Assembly (NCBI RefSeq): GCF_000421665.1
Contig: NZ_ATXL01000008.1
Coordinates: 1 to 60,739 of the forward strand
Source of the DNA: Bavariicoccus seileri WCC 4188
GTDB lineage: Bacteria; Bacillota; Bacilli; Lactobacillales; Aerococcaceae
Direction: 5' to 3'
Length of the DNA stretch: 60,739 nt
The translations under genes were made by a program, and so were the position numbers. Below, one piece after another: positions 16,946 to 24,499 of the stretch (the stretch's first letter is position 1; every line of letters starts with the position of its first letter). The notes beneath the pieces were generated by a model, which made no database searches, was not told the DNA's origin, and saw only the letters and a program-made list of their open reading frames with translations.

Positions 16946-17797
16946 CTATGAGTTTAGGCTACTGCTATTTTCTGCTGAAAAGATAATGTGTTCCATCAAA
17001 ACACTAACAGTCATAGGTCCAACGCCTCCAGGAACGGGAGTGGCATAACTGGCTTTTTCCTTTGCTTCGTCCGTTATATCCCCTGAAATTTTTCCATTAG
17101 CAAGCCGCGTGATGCCAACATCTATTAAAACGGCGTTGTCTTTGACCATTGATGCATTTACTAACCCTGGTGACCCTGCTGCCGCAATAATAACATCTGC
17201 ATTTTCAGTATAATATTTAATGTTTTTGGTCAATCTATGGCAGATAGTAATCGTAGCACTTCTGTTTAAAGCCGCAATTGCCATTGGTCTACCCACAATC
17301 TCACTTTGACCAATTACAACCACGTTTTTTCCCTCAAGAGAAATATGGTAATAATCTAATAAGTCTAGTACTGCTCTAGGAGTGCAAGCTAACATGGAAT
17401 CATCCCGTTTAACGCTTCTTCCTAATACTTCTGGATGAAAACCATCAATATCTTTTTTAGGATCTATCATTTGACTAACCACAGCTTCATCAAGGTGCTT
17501 AGGGATTGGAAACTGCACAATTATACCATGAATACCATCATCTTCATTTGCTTTTTGGATAATATCGGACAAATCCTTTTGACTAACACTAGAAGGCAAC
17601 CATAGTCTTTCGACGAGAATGCCGAGGGACTGTGCTTGCTTTTCTTTTTGTCTTAAATAGATTTTGCTTGCCTCATCGTCACCAATCTCAATAATAAGAC
17701 CCTTTGGTTCGATTCCCCTATCCATCAAAATTTTGATTCGAGATAGCATATTCTGCTTTCGCTCTTTGGCTACTAGTCTACCATCGATTTTCTTCAT
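16946..17797 (-). CDS. folD: Methylenetetrahydrofolate dehydrogenase / cyclohydrolase FolD
   Basis: This bifunctional enzyme interconverts 5,10-methylene-, methenyl- and 10-formyl-tetrahydrofolate. The 283 residues (start ATG 17797, MKKIDGRLVAKERK) show IYLRQKEKQAQSLGI with the catalytic Lys of the YxxxK motif, IIVQFPIPKHLDE and DGFHPEVLG, then the NADP-binding VVIGQSEIVGRPMA and PVPGGVGPMTVSVLMEH. In Bacillus and many relatives folD sits between nusB and xseA; here it has moved and instead overlaps a small membrane-protein gene. Confidence 0.96.
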   Translation of the reverse strand: MKKIDGRLVAKERKQNMLSRIKILMDRGIEPKGLIIEIGDDEASKIYLRQKEKQAQSLGILVERLWLPSSVSQKDLSDIIQKANEDDGIHGIIVQFPIPKHLDEAVVSQMIDPKKDIDGFHPEVLGRSVKRDDSMLACTPRAVLDLLDYYHISLEGKNVVVIGQSEIVGRPMAIAALNRSATITICHRLTKNIKYYTENADVIIAAAGSPGLVNASMVKDNAVLIDVGITRLANGKISGDITDEAKEKASYATPVPGGVGPMTVSVLMEHIIFSAENSSSLNS

Positions 17798-17984
17798 TGC
17801 TATCACGCTCGCTTTGCTTTAATTTACGTACAAAAAAATAGGTATTGGCTCCTAGGCCACATAATACGATGCCATATAATAACATCATTGCTATATTCAA
17901 TGATTTAATAAATGGGAAAAATATGACTGTTAGAATAACAACTGAAAGGACATTTAAGATGATAAATAATTTTTCAATTTTCAT
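17778..17984 (-). CDS. Small two-helix membrane protein upstream of folD
   Basis: I do not recognise this gene. The preferred start, ATG 17984 (MKIEKLFIILNVLSVVILTV), gives 68 residues; the frame is open back to TTG 18044 and another ATG at 18014 is possible. GTGGTG lies 5 nt before the chosen ATG. Two hydrophobic segments (about 5-25 and 30-52) are followed by a charged C-terminus (KLKQSERDSNEENRW). Its last 20 bases overlap the first codons of folD, so it is probably co-transcribed and translationally coupled. No function is claimed. Confidence 0.6.
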   Translation of the reverse strand: MKIEKLFIILNVLSVVILTVIFFPFIKSLNIAMMLLYGIVLCGLGANTYFFVRKLKQSERDSNEENRW

Positions 17985-18100
17985 TGTAGCACCACACTTC
18001 GTTTGTTCTTTCATTACACCAGGAAATAGTGTCAACAATAACAACTACTATTGGACAGGAGTTCTCTGTCATACAGTAATATGCCTGTAAATTTCTAACC

Positions 18101-19081
18101 CTAATCACCATTGAGAATTGAATTTTTAACAATCACATAGTTAACTGTACGAATGGACTCTAAATCTTTTCCACCAGCATATGAGATAGATGACTGCAAA
18201 TCCTGTTGCATTTCTACCAGTGTATCACTAATCTTACCACGTTGGGGAACCATTTCTTTTTTTCCTTCGACATTTTTTCGTTCGCCTTTTTGAAATTCTG
18301 AAGCAGAACCAAAGTATTCCTTATATAATTGACCATTGACTTCATAAACATTACCAGGAGATTCTTCGTGACCAGCAAATAATGACCCTATCATAACCAT
18401 CGTAGCCCCAAAACGGATTGATTTAGCGATATCACCATTATGTCTGACACCACCATCAGCAATAATAGGCTTTCTAGCCGCTTTTGAACACCAATTGACG
18501 GCAGCTAACTGCCATCCACCAGTACCAAACCCAGTTTTTAGCTTAGTAATACAAACTTTTCCTGGACCGATACCTACCTTGGTAGCATCAGCACCAGCGT
18601 TTTCTAATTCTCTGACCCCTTCAGGAGTTCCCACATTTCCAGCTATAACAAATGTAGTAGGAAGCTTTTCTTTTAAATACTTGATCATCTTTATCACACT
18701 ATCAGAATGACCATGAGCAACATCAATAGTAATGTACTCAGGTGTTAAGCCTTCTTTAACTAAATCGTCAACAAAATCATACTCTTCTGCTTTCACTCCG
18801 ATACTGATTGAGCTAAACAAGTTAAGTGAATCCATCGTTTTGATAAATGGGATTCTAGATCCATTTGCAAAACGATGCATAATATAAAAATAACCATTTT
18901 CAGCTAACCAAATAGCTAATTCTTGATTAATGACCGTTTGCATATTTGCAGGCACTACAGGTATTTTAAATGTTCGGCCTCCTAATGTGACACTTGTATC
19001 ACATTCTGAACGACTTTCTACAATACATTTATTAGGTATAAGTTGAATGTCTTCGTAGTCGAATACACGATTAAAATCCAT
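18101..19081 (-). CDS. guaC: GMP reductase
   Basis: It converts GMP to IMP with NADPH, releasing ammonia, and so recycles guanine nucleotides. The 326 residues form an IMPDH-like TIM barrel: [61 protein letters not shown] (Cys in the VCITK loop is the catalytic one) and [20 protein letters not shown]. Absence of a CBS insert and the GuaC-type 'TGFGTGGWQ' distinguish it from IMPDH. It is a single-gene unit with its own promoter and an unusual leader. Confidence 0.95.
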   Translation of the reverse strand: MDFNRVFDYEDIQLIPNKCIVESRSECDTSVTLGGRTFKIPVVPANMQTVINQELAIWLAENGYFYIMHRFANGSRIPFIKTMDSLNLFSSISIGVKAEEYDFVDDLVKEGLTPEYITIDVAHGHSDSVIKMIKYLKEKLPTTFVIAGNVGTPEGVRELENAGADATKVGIGPGKVCITKLKTGFGTGGWQLAAVNWCSKAARKPIIADGGVRHNGDIAKSIRFGATMVMIGSLFAGHEESPGNVYEVNGQLYKEYFGSASEFQKGERKNVEGKKEMVPQRGKISDTLVEMQQDLQSSISYAGGKDLESIRTVNYVIVKNSILNGD

Positions 19082-19123
19082 AGATGATTCATCCTTTAAT
19101 AAGTTTATTTAGGCATAAAATAA

Positions 19124-19140
19124 CCCGCCACAAGGGCGGG
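19124..19140 (-). promoter_or_regulatory. GC-rich hairpin in the guaC 5' leader
   Basis: On the minus strand CCCGCC-CTTGT-GGCGGG is followed by TTATTTTA. It starts roughly 12 nt after the predicted transcription start and about 42 nt before the guaC ATG. It may be an attenuator, an RNA-stabilising 5' stem, or a terminator for upstream readthrough. It is the only GC-rich element in this AT-rich spacer. Confidence 0.6.
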
Positions 19141-19143
19141 ATT

Positions 19144-19187
19144 TATGTATCCTACATAACTATATTAAATAAAGCGGACATTTACAA
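19144..19187 (-). promoter_or_regulatory. guaC promoter with overlapping palindrome
   Basis: On the minus strand TTGTAA (19182-19187) and TATAGT (19159-19164) are 17 bp apart. The palindrome TATGTAGGATACATA (19144-19158) overlaps the expected start point. The spacer contains AATGTCCGC, one copy of a repeated 11-mer. Confidence 0.65.
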
Positions 19188-19278
19188 GAAAATCAAGCTG
19201 AATTGTTTTTAAATTTTCTTAAAACACCGCTACTTTCATTTACAAATCAACCATTATTTATTTAAACGCGGACATTTA
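19174..19278. repeat. Pair of GCGGACATTTA 11-mers upstream of guaC
   Basis: Identical copies are at 19174-19184 and 19268-19278, 94 bp apart in the same orientation; the first lies inside the promoter. The core resembles, with two changes, the PurR box core CCGAACATT of Firmicutes. An operator role is an inference. Confidence 0.55.
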
Positions 19279-19322
19279 GCGATAACCCATTAAAAATGAA
19301 AACTCATTTAGCTCATCAAAGC

Positions 19323-19742
19323 TCAAGCAAGCGTTGTACCATAATCCCCATCAGTTACTACCACTATTTTACCTGCAGCGATATCATCACTATAATGCTC
19401 TAAAGTAGAGCCCTTATCGTCTTCATGATCCAAATCCTTTGTACCAAGATCACCAATTACATACGTCCCTTGTGCTGGTTCTACCAAGCCACCAGTCGTC
19501 GTTTGACCATCAAATGGGACAATCAGCATACTTCCTAACACCTTATGCCATAGTCCATTAGTTTCATCCTCATCATATGGTTTTACGCCCACCTCTGTCT
19601 CGGTAGGAAATTTTTTGATCATTTCCTCAGATGCTACTAAGTTAATTTGATTCTTGGTGTACACCTTATCTGATAACTCACTGACAGCCTTTAAAGCATC
19701 ATTGATCGAATCATAAATCCCATAAACCACAGCATTATCCAT
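19323..19742 (-). CDS. General stress protein with YflT/GspM-like domain
   Basis: This 139-residue soluble protein begins VVYGIYDSINDALKAVSELSDKVYTKNQINLVA, the pattern of the heat-induced stress protein YflT / general stress 17M domain. The core probably forms a ferredoxin-like fold that binds no known ligand. Biochemical function is unknown for the family; related genes are stress-induced in Bacillus and Staphylococcus. A glycine-rich centre (PFDGQTTTGGLVEPAQG) and an acidic tail follow. It has a good promoter and a 5' palindrome, so it is a single-gene, probably regulated unit. Confidence 0.75.
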   Translation of the reverse strand: MDNAVVYGIYDSINDALKAVSELSDKVYTKNQINLVASEEMIKKFPTETEVGVKPYDEDETNGLWHKVLGSMLIVPFDGQTTTGGLVEPAQGTYVIGDLGTKDLDHEDDKGSTLEHYSDDIAAGKIVVVTDGDYGTTLA

Positions 19743-19765
19743 TCGATTAGCCTCCTACTTTTTTC

Positions 19766-19785
19766 TCAGTTAAGTCATTAACTGA
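19766..19785 (-). promoter_or_regulatory. Perfect 8-bp inverted repeat in the stress-gene leader
   Basis: TCAGTTAA-GTCA-TTAACTGA (plus strand) lies between the promoter and the ribosome-binding site AGGAGG, 24 bp upstream of the start codon. It could be an operator or an RNA hairpin. Confidence 0.5.
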
Positions 19786-19826
19786 AACCTAGGTAACAAG
19801 AGATAAAAGCCCTTACATATATCTTT

Positions 19827-19855
19827 ATTATACTGGAGACATGGCTATAGTACAA
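19827..19855 (-). promoter_or_regulatory. Promoter of the stress-protein gene
   Basis: On the minus strand TTGTAC (19850-19855) and a perfect TATAAT (19827-19832) are spaced by 17 bp. The resulting leader would be about 80 nt. Confidence 0.7.
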
Positions 19856-19945
19856 ACAAAAGAGGTTGTCCAATCAGCGGTTAGCTTCGAGCCATTAGAA
19901 AAGATAGCTGCACATTTTTACCCCTCAAGAGAGGTCAGATTAAAA

Positions 19946-20302
19946 TCAAGCAATCAATTCTTTGATTTTTGCCACTGGTAATGAAGAATCACATTTAACA
20001 GTTATCTCGTCATTTTTCTTTACTAAAAAGCCTGGAACTGTTGGAATATCATACTTATCCCGAAATACTTTTATAGCTTCTAAATCATTTTTGGCTTCAC
20101 TATTCAAATAGTAAATCGGTTCTTCTGATTCTTTAGCTATTGGACTTAATTTACTGGCAAACAAGCGACAAAATGGACATGTCTTTCTTCCAACGAAAAT
20201 GATGACCCTGTCCAAGGTATCAATCATTTCTTGAGCTTTTCCGACTGTAATTTCATCAAATTGTTGCGTATCTTTATCAAATTGTTCCGTTTCTGTGGTC
20301 AT
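19946..20302 (-). CDS. Thioredoxin-fold protein with CPFC motif
   Basis: This 118-residue cytoplasmic protein has VIIFVGRKTCPFCRLFASKL with a CxxC redox pair (residues 42-45) and a cis-Pro segment DIPTVPGFLV. It resembles the 'bacteriocin transport accessory protein' and PedC-like group, a loose label; no bacteriocin genes are nearby. A general disulfide reductase or oxidant-defence role is more likely. It starts at ATG 20302 after AAAGGAAG. It has no signal peptide, and no partner gene is evident. Confidence 0.75.
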   Translation of the reverse strand: MTTETEQFDKDTQQFDEITVGKAQEMIDTLDRVIIFVGRKTCPFCRLFASKLSPIAKESEEPIYYLNSEAKNDLEAIKVFRDKYDIPTVPGFLVKKNDEITVKCDSSLPVAKIKELIA

Positions 20303-20389
20303 ATTATAGTCTTCCTTTCAATTTTCCTCATATAGTCTATTCATTATATAGTCACTACTAGTACCCACTCAATCAGTTGTTATAAGCTA

Positions 20390-21148
20390 TCAAAACTCCA
20401 TATTTAGTTGCTTTCCTAATTCTTTTGCAACCTCTTCAATGGGTTGATGTATAACTATTTGGGCTCTTTGCTCTTCAGCAACTCTACTTTTATTTATGAT
20501 GGCAAGTGTTTTACCTCTGAAATAATTGATGAACGAATTAGCCGGATACACCACCAAGGATGTCCCACCAACAATCAACAGATCCGCGGTAGAAATAGCA
20601 GATATTGCTCCTTTAATTGTATCTGGGTCTAGCATTTCTTCATATAAAACAACATCAGCACGAACAATGCCACCACATTTTGGACATCTCGGAATGCCAT
20701 CAGCGTCATATGAAAGTTCAGATCGATCATATGTAGTTCCGCATTCTGTACAATACATTCTATACAAACTTCCATGTAATTCGACCACATTCTTGCTGCC
20801 CGCCTTTTGGTGTAAATCATCAATATTTTGAGTTACAACTGTAACTTTTTTAAGACGCTCAAGAGCTGCTAGAAAGAGATGCATAGCGTTGGGCTTGGCA
20901 GCTGGAAAAAGCAAATTATCGCGTTCAAATTCAAAAAAGGCTTTGGGATGAGCTAAAAAGAAATGATGACTTAAAATTTCTTCAGCGGGAACTCGTTGCT
21001 TTGTTTCCTTTTGGTAGATACCATTTGAAGATCTAAAATCAGGAATCCCACTTGCGGTGGAAACGCCAGCACCTCCAAAAAATACTATTGATTGTGCACT
21101 TTTTATAGCTTTGGCAAGTTGTTTAACTTCTTCTTCATCTGTTGCCAA
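20390..21148 (-). CDS. Sir2-family NAD-dependent protein deacylase
   Basis: This 252-residue sirtuin removes acyl groups from lysines using NAD. It shows FFGGAGVSTASGIPDFRSSNGIYQ (NAD-binding), TQNIDDLH, the catalytic His in VVELHGS, four zinc cysteines (CTECG and CPKCGG) and VGGTSLVVYPA. The Rossmann fold is complete, and length is normal for bacterial CobB-type proteins. Whether it prefers acetyl or other acyl groups cannot be told. No macrodomain or lipoyl-ligase partner is adjacent, so it is unlikely to be a SirTM system. Confidence 0.93.
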   Translation of the reverse strand: MATDEEEVKQLAKAIKSAQSIVFFGGAGVSTASGIPDFRSSNGIYQKETKQRVPAEEILSHHFFLAHPKAFFEFERDNLLFPAAKPNAMHLFLAALERLKKVTVVTQNIDDLHQKAGSKNVVELHGSLYRMYCTECGTTYDRSELSYDADGIPRCPKCGGIVRADVVLYEEMLDPDTIKGAISAISTADLLIVGGTSLVVYPANSFINYFRGKTLAIINKSRVAEEQRAQIVIHQPIEEVAKELGKQLNMEF

Positions 21149-21217
21149 TTGAAAAATTCCTTTCTATATTACTCAATTTACTGGTTACTAGCAGTGTTTC
21201 TAATAATCACCAAGCCT

Positions 21218-22159
21218 TTAAGAGACGATTTGATGGGTTTCTTTCTTTGTATCCGTTAAGCTCAATCCACTTTCCTTTTGGAGTTCCTCATTCAAGCGAT
21301 AGGTAAATCCTTCTCCAATGACTGATTGAACATTGCTACTGATAAAGAATGCCTTAGAATCAATCAAATTAACAATTTTAGTGACACGTCTCAACTGCTG
21401 GCGACTTACTATAACATATAATATTTCTTTTGTCTGTTGTGTATAGTATCCCTTTCCTTCTATGATCGTAATCCCTCGTTCAATGCTTGAACTGATTTCC
21501 TTAGCGATTTCGTCACTTTTTTTACTGATGATAATGACAGATTTTCTAGGATTCAACCCATACAGGATATAGTCAATTACCTTTCCACTGATATAAATCG
21601 ATATCAAAGTCATGATGGTTAATTCAAAACCAGTAATAAAGAAAAAGGGTAAAACAACAAAAAAATCTAACACCAACAAAGCAGATCCTGTGTTGAATCC
21701 GAAATATTTATTAATGATTCTTGCAACAATATCGGTCCCTGCCGTAGTACCACCTGCTAATATCACGGTTCCAATTGCAATACCATTCAAAACACCGACA
21801 ATAAGGGGTAATAAGAGTTTCTCAGTCACTAAAATGTCAAAGGTAGGAATATATTTTAAAAATGAGGAGTAACTGATAACCGAAAGAATCGTGTAAATCA
21901 TTGTGCGTCGATCAAGAAACTGGTAGCCAATGACAATCAAAAACCCATTGATTACGAGGTTACTAATATATAGCGGAATATTTAATGTATAGAACAAAAT
22001 CAAATTAACACCTGTCACACCGCCTTCACCCAAGCCATTGACCGCAATAAACGTGTTTGTCACGATAGACATCAGTGCGCTACCCAAAATAACTAGAATG
22101 ATAGAGGTAAGCGAGAGCTCAGCAAATACATTTTTGACTTTTTCAAACCATTTACTCAT
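21218..22159 (-). CDS. YitT-family membrane protein (DUF161/DUF2179)
   Basis: This 313-residue integral membrane protein has about five to six transmembrane segments in the first 200 residues. GLGEGGVTGVNLIL and LAGGTTAGTDIVARIINKYFG are the two repeated YitT half-motifs. A C-terminal DUF2179 cytoplasmic domain (ITIIEGKGYYTQQTKEILYVIVSRQQL) follows. Family function is unknown, though transport is presumed. It appears monocistronic and lies between the sirtuin and coaBC genes. Confidence 0.9.
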   Translation of the reverse strand: MSKWFEKVKNVFAELSLTSIILVILGSALMSIVTNTFIAVNGLGEGGVTGVNLILFYTLNIPLYISNLVINGFLIVIGYQFLDRRTMIYTILSVISYSSFLKYIPTFDILVTEKLLLPLIVGVLNGIAIGTVILAGGTTAGTDIVARIINKYFGFNTGSALLVLDFFVVLPFFFITGFELTIMTLISIYISGKVIDYILYGLNPRKSVIIISKKSDEIAKEISSSIERGITIIEGKGYYTQQTKEILYVIVSRQQLRRVTKIVNLIDSKAFFISSNVQSVIGEGFTYRLNEELQKESGLSLTDTKKETHQIVS

Positions 22160-22191
22160 CTTTCTTATATCCCCCTCAAATTGTATTATAT

Positions 22192-23421
22192 CTACTTAGC
22201 TTTCTTGTGGTATTCTTCCATAATCACCTTTAGGACAGAAATAGCTATGGCTTCTTTTTTGTTGCGATCAATAAAGTGTTCGCCGTTCTCAGTAATGATG
22301 ATTACCTCATTGTCATCACTATTAAAACCACTCTCTTTCTTGCTAATATCATTAGCAACAATCATATCTGCACTTTTTTTGTTCAACTTGTCCTTTGCGT
22401 ATTTTATAATATCAATAGATTCAGCAGCAAAGCCAACCTTATAACACTGACGATTGTCAATCGAGGCTAAAATATCAGGATTAGTCATTAGGTCTAACTG
22501 AAAACCACTTTTCTCTTGGTGTTGCTTTTTTATTTTTTGGTTACTATAATGTGCGACGCGATAATCACTAACTGCAGCAGCCATAATAACAACATCATAA
22601 TTTTTATATTCATTCTGTATGGCATCGTTTAATTGTATGGCCGACTCGATAACAGTCGTCTTCACCTCTGGTAACTTGGGGAGCACGGCTGCCTCTGGAG
22701 TGGCAATCAACTTTACAGTAGCTCCCAATAAACGAGCCGCATTGCTAAGTGCTACACCCATTTTTCCTGACGATTTATTCGTTAGAAATCTCACTGGATC
22801 AATTGCTTCGTGCGTGCCTCCAGCAGAAATCAAGAAACTGAATCCCTTCAACCCACTAGAAGATAGAGGTGGAAATTGGGCAATTGCTTCAGTTACTAAC
22901 TCGATTGCTTTGACTTGCTGATCGATATCTGGCAATCTTCCCTTACCTTCATAACCCTCTGCCAAAAAGCCCGTTTCTGGTTCGACGACCCAAACACCAT
23001 CATCCTTCAAATTTTTGATATGACGCTGAGTACGCTTGTTTTGCCACATATTGTGATTCATTGCTGGAAACACCACTACTGGAGCAGTGGTTGCTAACAA
23101 TGTACTAAGTGCTTCATTATCAGCAATTCCCTCATCAAGTTTAGCGATTGTATTTGCAGTCGCTGGAGTGACTACGACGAGATCACTCCAGTCTGCTAAG
23201 TTGATATGCGCTACTGGAGAAATCTGGTAATTATCATCTGTCAAGACCGGTTCTTTCGTTAACACACGAAAGGTTTCTGCTGTGATAAATTTCTCAGCTG
23301 TTTTAGTCATTGCAACACGAACACTTGCCCCTTTTTTTATCAATTGTCTCACGACATTTGGTATTTTATAAGCTGCGATTCCACCAGTCACAACGACCAG
23401 AATATTTTGGTTTGCTAACAT
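22192..23421 (-). CDS. coaBC: Phosphopantothenoylcysteine decarboxylase / synthetase CoaBC
   Basis: This bifunctional coenzyme A enzyme couples cysteine to 4'-phosphopantothenate (CoaB) and decarboxylates the product (CoaC). I start at ATG 23421 (MLANQNILVVVTGGIAAYKIPN) after AGAGGAG. The CoaC part (1-190) shows GGIAAYK, VVTPATANTIAKLDEGIAD and PAMNHNMW. The CoaB part shows SAGGTHEAIDPVRFLTNKSSGKMG and AAAVSDYR, and DMIVANDIS with the acidic end. Its fused form is standard. The promoter lies near 23610-23638, giving a leader of about 190 nt. Confidence 0.95.
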   Translation of the reverse strand: MLANQNILVVVTGGIAAYKIPNVVRQLIKKGASVRVAMTKTAEKFITAETFRVLTKEPVLTDDNYQISPVAHINLADWSDLVVVTPATANTIAKLDEGIADNEALSTLLATTAPVVVFPAMNHNMWQNKRTQRHIKNLKDDGVWVVEPETGFLAEGYEGKGRLPDIDQQVKAIELVTEAIAQFPPLSSSGLKGFSFLISAGGTHEAIDPVRFLTNKSSGKMGVALSNAARLLGATVKLIATPEAAVLPKLPEVKTTVIESAIQLNDAIQNEYKNYDVVIMAAAVSDYRVAHYSNQKIKKQHQEKSGFQLDLMTNPDILASIDNRQCYKVGFAAESIDIIKYAKDKLNKKSADMIVANDISKKESGFNSDDNEVIIITENGEHFIDRNKKEAIAISVLKVIMEEYHKKAK

Positions 23422-23609
23422 AAATTTCTCCTCTGAAATTTTACTATGACGACATACCTTCACTAAAAACTCATTTCCCAAAAGACCACTTGATTAACTG
23501 CGTCATTACTTGAGTCGTCTCGTAGTGTTGCGCGATGTCCTAATAAGTTGACCTATCGTGGTATCAATGACAGAAAATCAAAAGACTGTATCAAAACGTT
23601 TCATTACCT

Positions 23610-23638
23610 ATTTTATGGTATTCTGCTGTCACTATCAA
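23610..23638 (-). promoter_or_regulatory. Promoter of coaBC
   Basis: On the minus strand TTGATA (23633-23638) and TAAAAT (23610-23615) are separated by 17 bp. Confidence 0.55.
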
Positions 23639-23654
23639 TCATCTAAACTGACTA

Positions 23655-23702
23655 TCGCCTAAATCATAGTGCCTTAATCCATACTTGCCTCAATCCATAC
23701 TA
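23655..23702. repeat. 16-bp tandem repeat
   Basis: GCCTTAATCCATACTT (23671-23686) and GCCTCAATCCATACTA (23687-23702) are adjacent, with a more degenerate copy before them (from 23655). Confidence 0.8.
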
Positions 23703-23725
23703 TAGACTCTTCACTTTTCTTTCGC

Positions 23726-23753
23726 AAAAAAAGCCTTTGAAAAAATCAAAGAC
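23726..23753 (-). terminator. Terminator downstream of nrdH
   Basis: On the minus strand GTCTTTGA pairs with TCAAAGGC around a T-rich loop and is followed by a seven-T run. It lies 160 bp beyond the nrdH stop. Confidence 0.8.
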
Positions 23754-23795
23754 TTTACCTTCACATTATAAGGCTAACTTACACTAGACAAATTT

Positions 23796-23849
23796 CCTAT
23801 AGAATTATCAGGACTTATAGAACTAACAGGACCTATAGAACTAAGACTA
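23796..23849. repeat. 18-bp tandem repeat, three copies
   Basis: The units are CCTATAGAATTATCAGGA, CTTATAGAACTAACAGGA and CCTATAGAACTAAGACTA, back to back at 23796, 23814 and 23832. They sit in the 3' untranslated region of nrdH. The copies have diverged by 3-5 bases. Confidence 0.9.
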
Positions 23850-23912
23850 GCTCCTTAAAAAAAACAATACCATCATCTTTAAAGAGTTGCTAACTACTAA
23901 AGAAGCCATTTC

Positions 23913-24146
23913 TTACTGAGTAATGGACTCTAGGAGATCGGGGTTAAATCCGTAAAAAGGGGTCTCTCCTTCGACAGAAATAACGGGTAATGACTGAAAA
24001 CCCATTTCCTTCACTTCGTTAAGTGCTTCGTTTGAAGCTGTTACATCTTTTTCAGTGTACGCAATATGATGCTCATCTAAAAATTTCTTAGTAAATAAAC
24101 ATTGCATACAATTTGGTTTTGAATAGACGACTACTGATTTGCTCAT
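23913..24146 (-). CDS. nrdH: Glutaredoxin-like protein NrdH
   Basis: This 77-residue redoxin is the usual electron donor of class Ib ribonucleotide reductase (NrdEF). It has VVYSKPNCMQCLFTKKFLDEH with a CMQC active site (13-16), then GFQSLPVI with the cis-Pro and FYGFNPDLL. The C-terminal FxGFxPD is the NrdH hallmark that separates it from glutaredoxins. nrdEF and nrdI are not next to it, so it is detached from its partner genes. Two candidate NrdR boxes lie upstream. Confidence 0.92.
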   Translation of the reverse strand: MSKSVVVYSKPNCMQCLFTKKFLDEHHIAYTEKDVTASNEALNEVKEMGFQSLPVISVEGETPFYGFNPDLLESITQ

Positions 24147-24499
24147 TTAATCCACCTCTTAATTTATGATTACGCTTATTATCTTACCTCATTCTTAGGA
24201 AATGGTAAACCCATATATTGTGGTAATTTGAAGAAATAGCCTATTTTATATCAATATGTTGTATGCCTCCACATCTAGACAAGGCAGTTGTGGCAGTATG
24301 GGAACCCTATTAAAAAGACCTTATCGACATGCTTAAATACAATGCCACATTACTTTTAGTTCACTATAAAGTAGTTTCCTATTAAGGAGTGATTCCAAAA
24401 GAACCCCCAAGCCATTATTTCATGCAACTAAAGCATACATTTCCACACTATTGGCTTTTGTGATAGAGTATAAATTAGAAAATCACTAGGAGGTCCACA
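24147..24499. other. 353-bp divergent spacer between nrdH and rqcH
   Basis: It contains two NrdR-like boxes near nrdH and a TATAAA-type -10 at about 24469 for rqcH. The middle part (24265-24450) shows only short imperfect inverted repeats. I see no small gene or recognisable RNA. Confidence 0.6.
24208..24264 (-). promoter_or_regulatory. Candidate pair of NrdR boxes upstream of nrdH
   Basis: Against the NrdR consensus ACACWATATATWGTGT, 24208-24223 matches about 12 of 16 positions (core ATATATTGTG) and 24249-24264 about 11 of 16 (core CAATATGTTGT). The boxes are 41 bp apart, close to four helical turns, and lie 62-118 bp upstream of the nrdH start. The match was done by eye. Confidence 0.5.

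Larger units (their letters stand above)
23422..23912. other. Gene-less 490-bp spacer between coaBC and nrdH
   Basis: I see no credible gene. It holds the coaBC promoter, a 16-bp repeat array, a leftward terminator for nrdH and an 18-bp repeat array, each listed separately. The coaBC leader of about 190 nt shows no riboswitch I recognise. Confidence 0.7.

Noticed and set aside
19946-20302. Possible bacteriocin accessory protein.
   Set aside because: The label is carried by many thioredoxin-fold proteins; no bacteriocin, immunity or transporter genes lie nearby.
20390-21148. Sirtuin as part of a defence or SirTM/macrodomain system.
   Set aside because: No macrodomain, lipoyl-ligase, Argonaute or HerA partner adjoins it; it looks like a stand-alone CobB-type deacylase.
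23422-23912. CRISPR-like array from the 16- and 18-bp repeats.
   Set aside because: The units are contiguous without spacers, too short and degenerate, and no cas genes are present.
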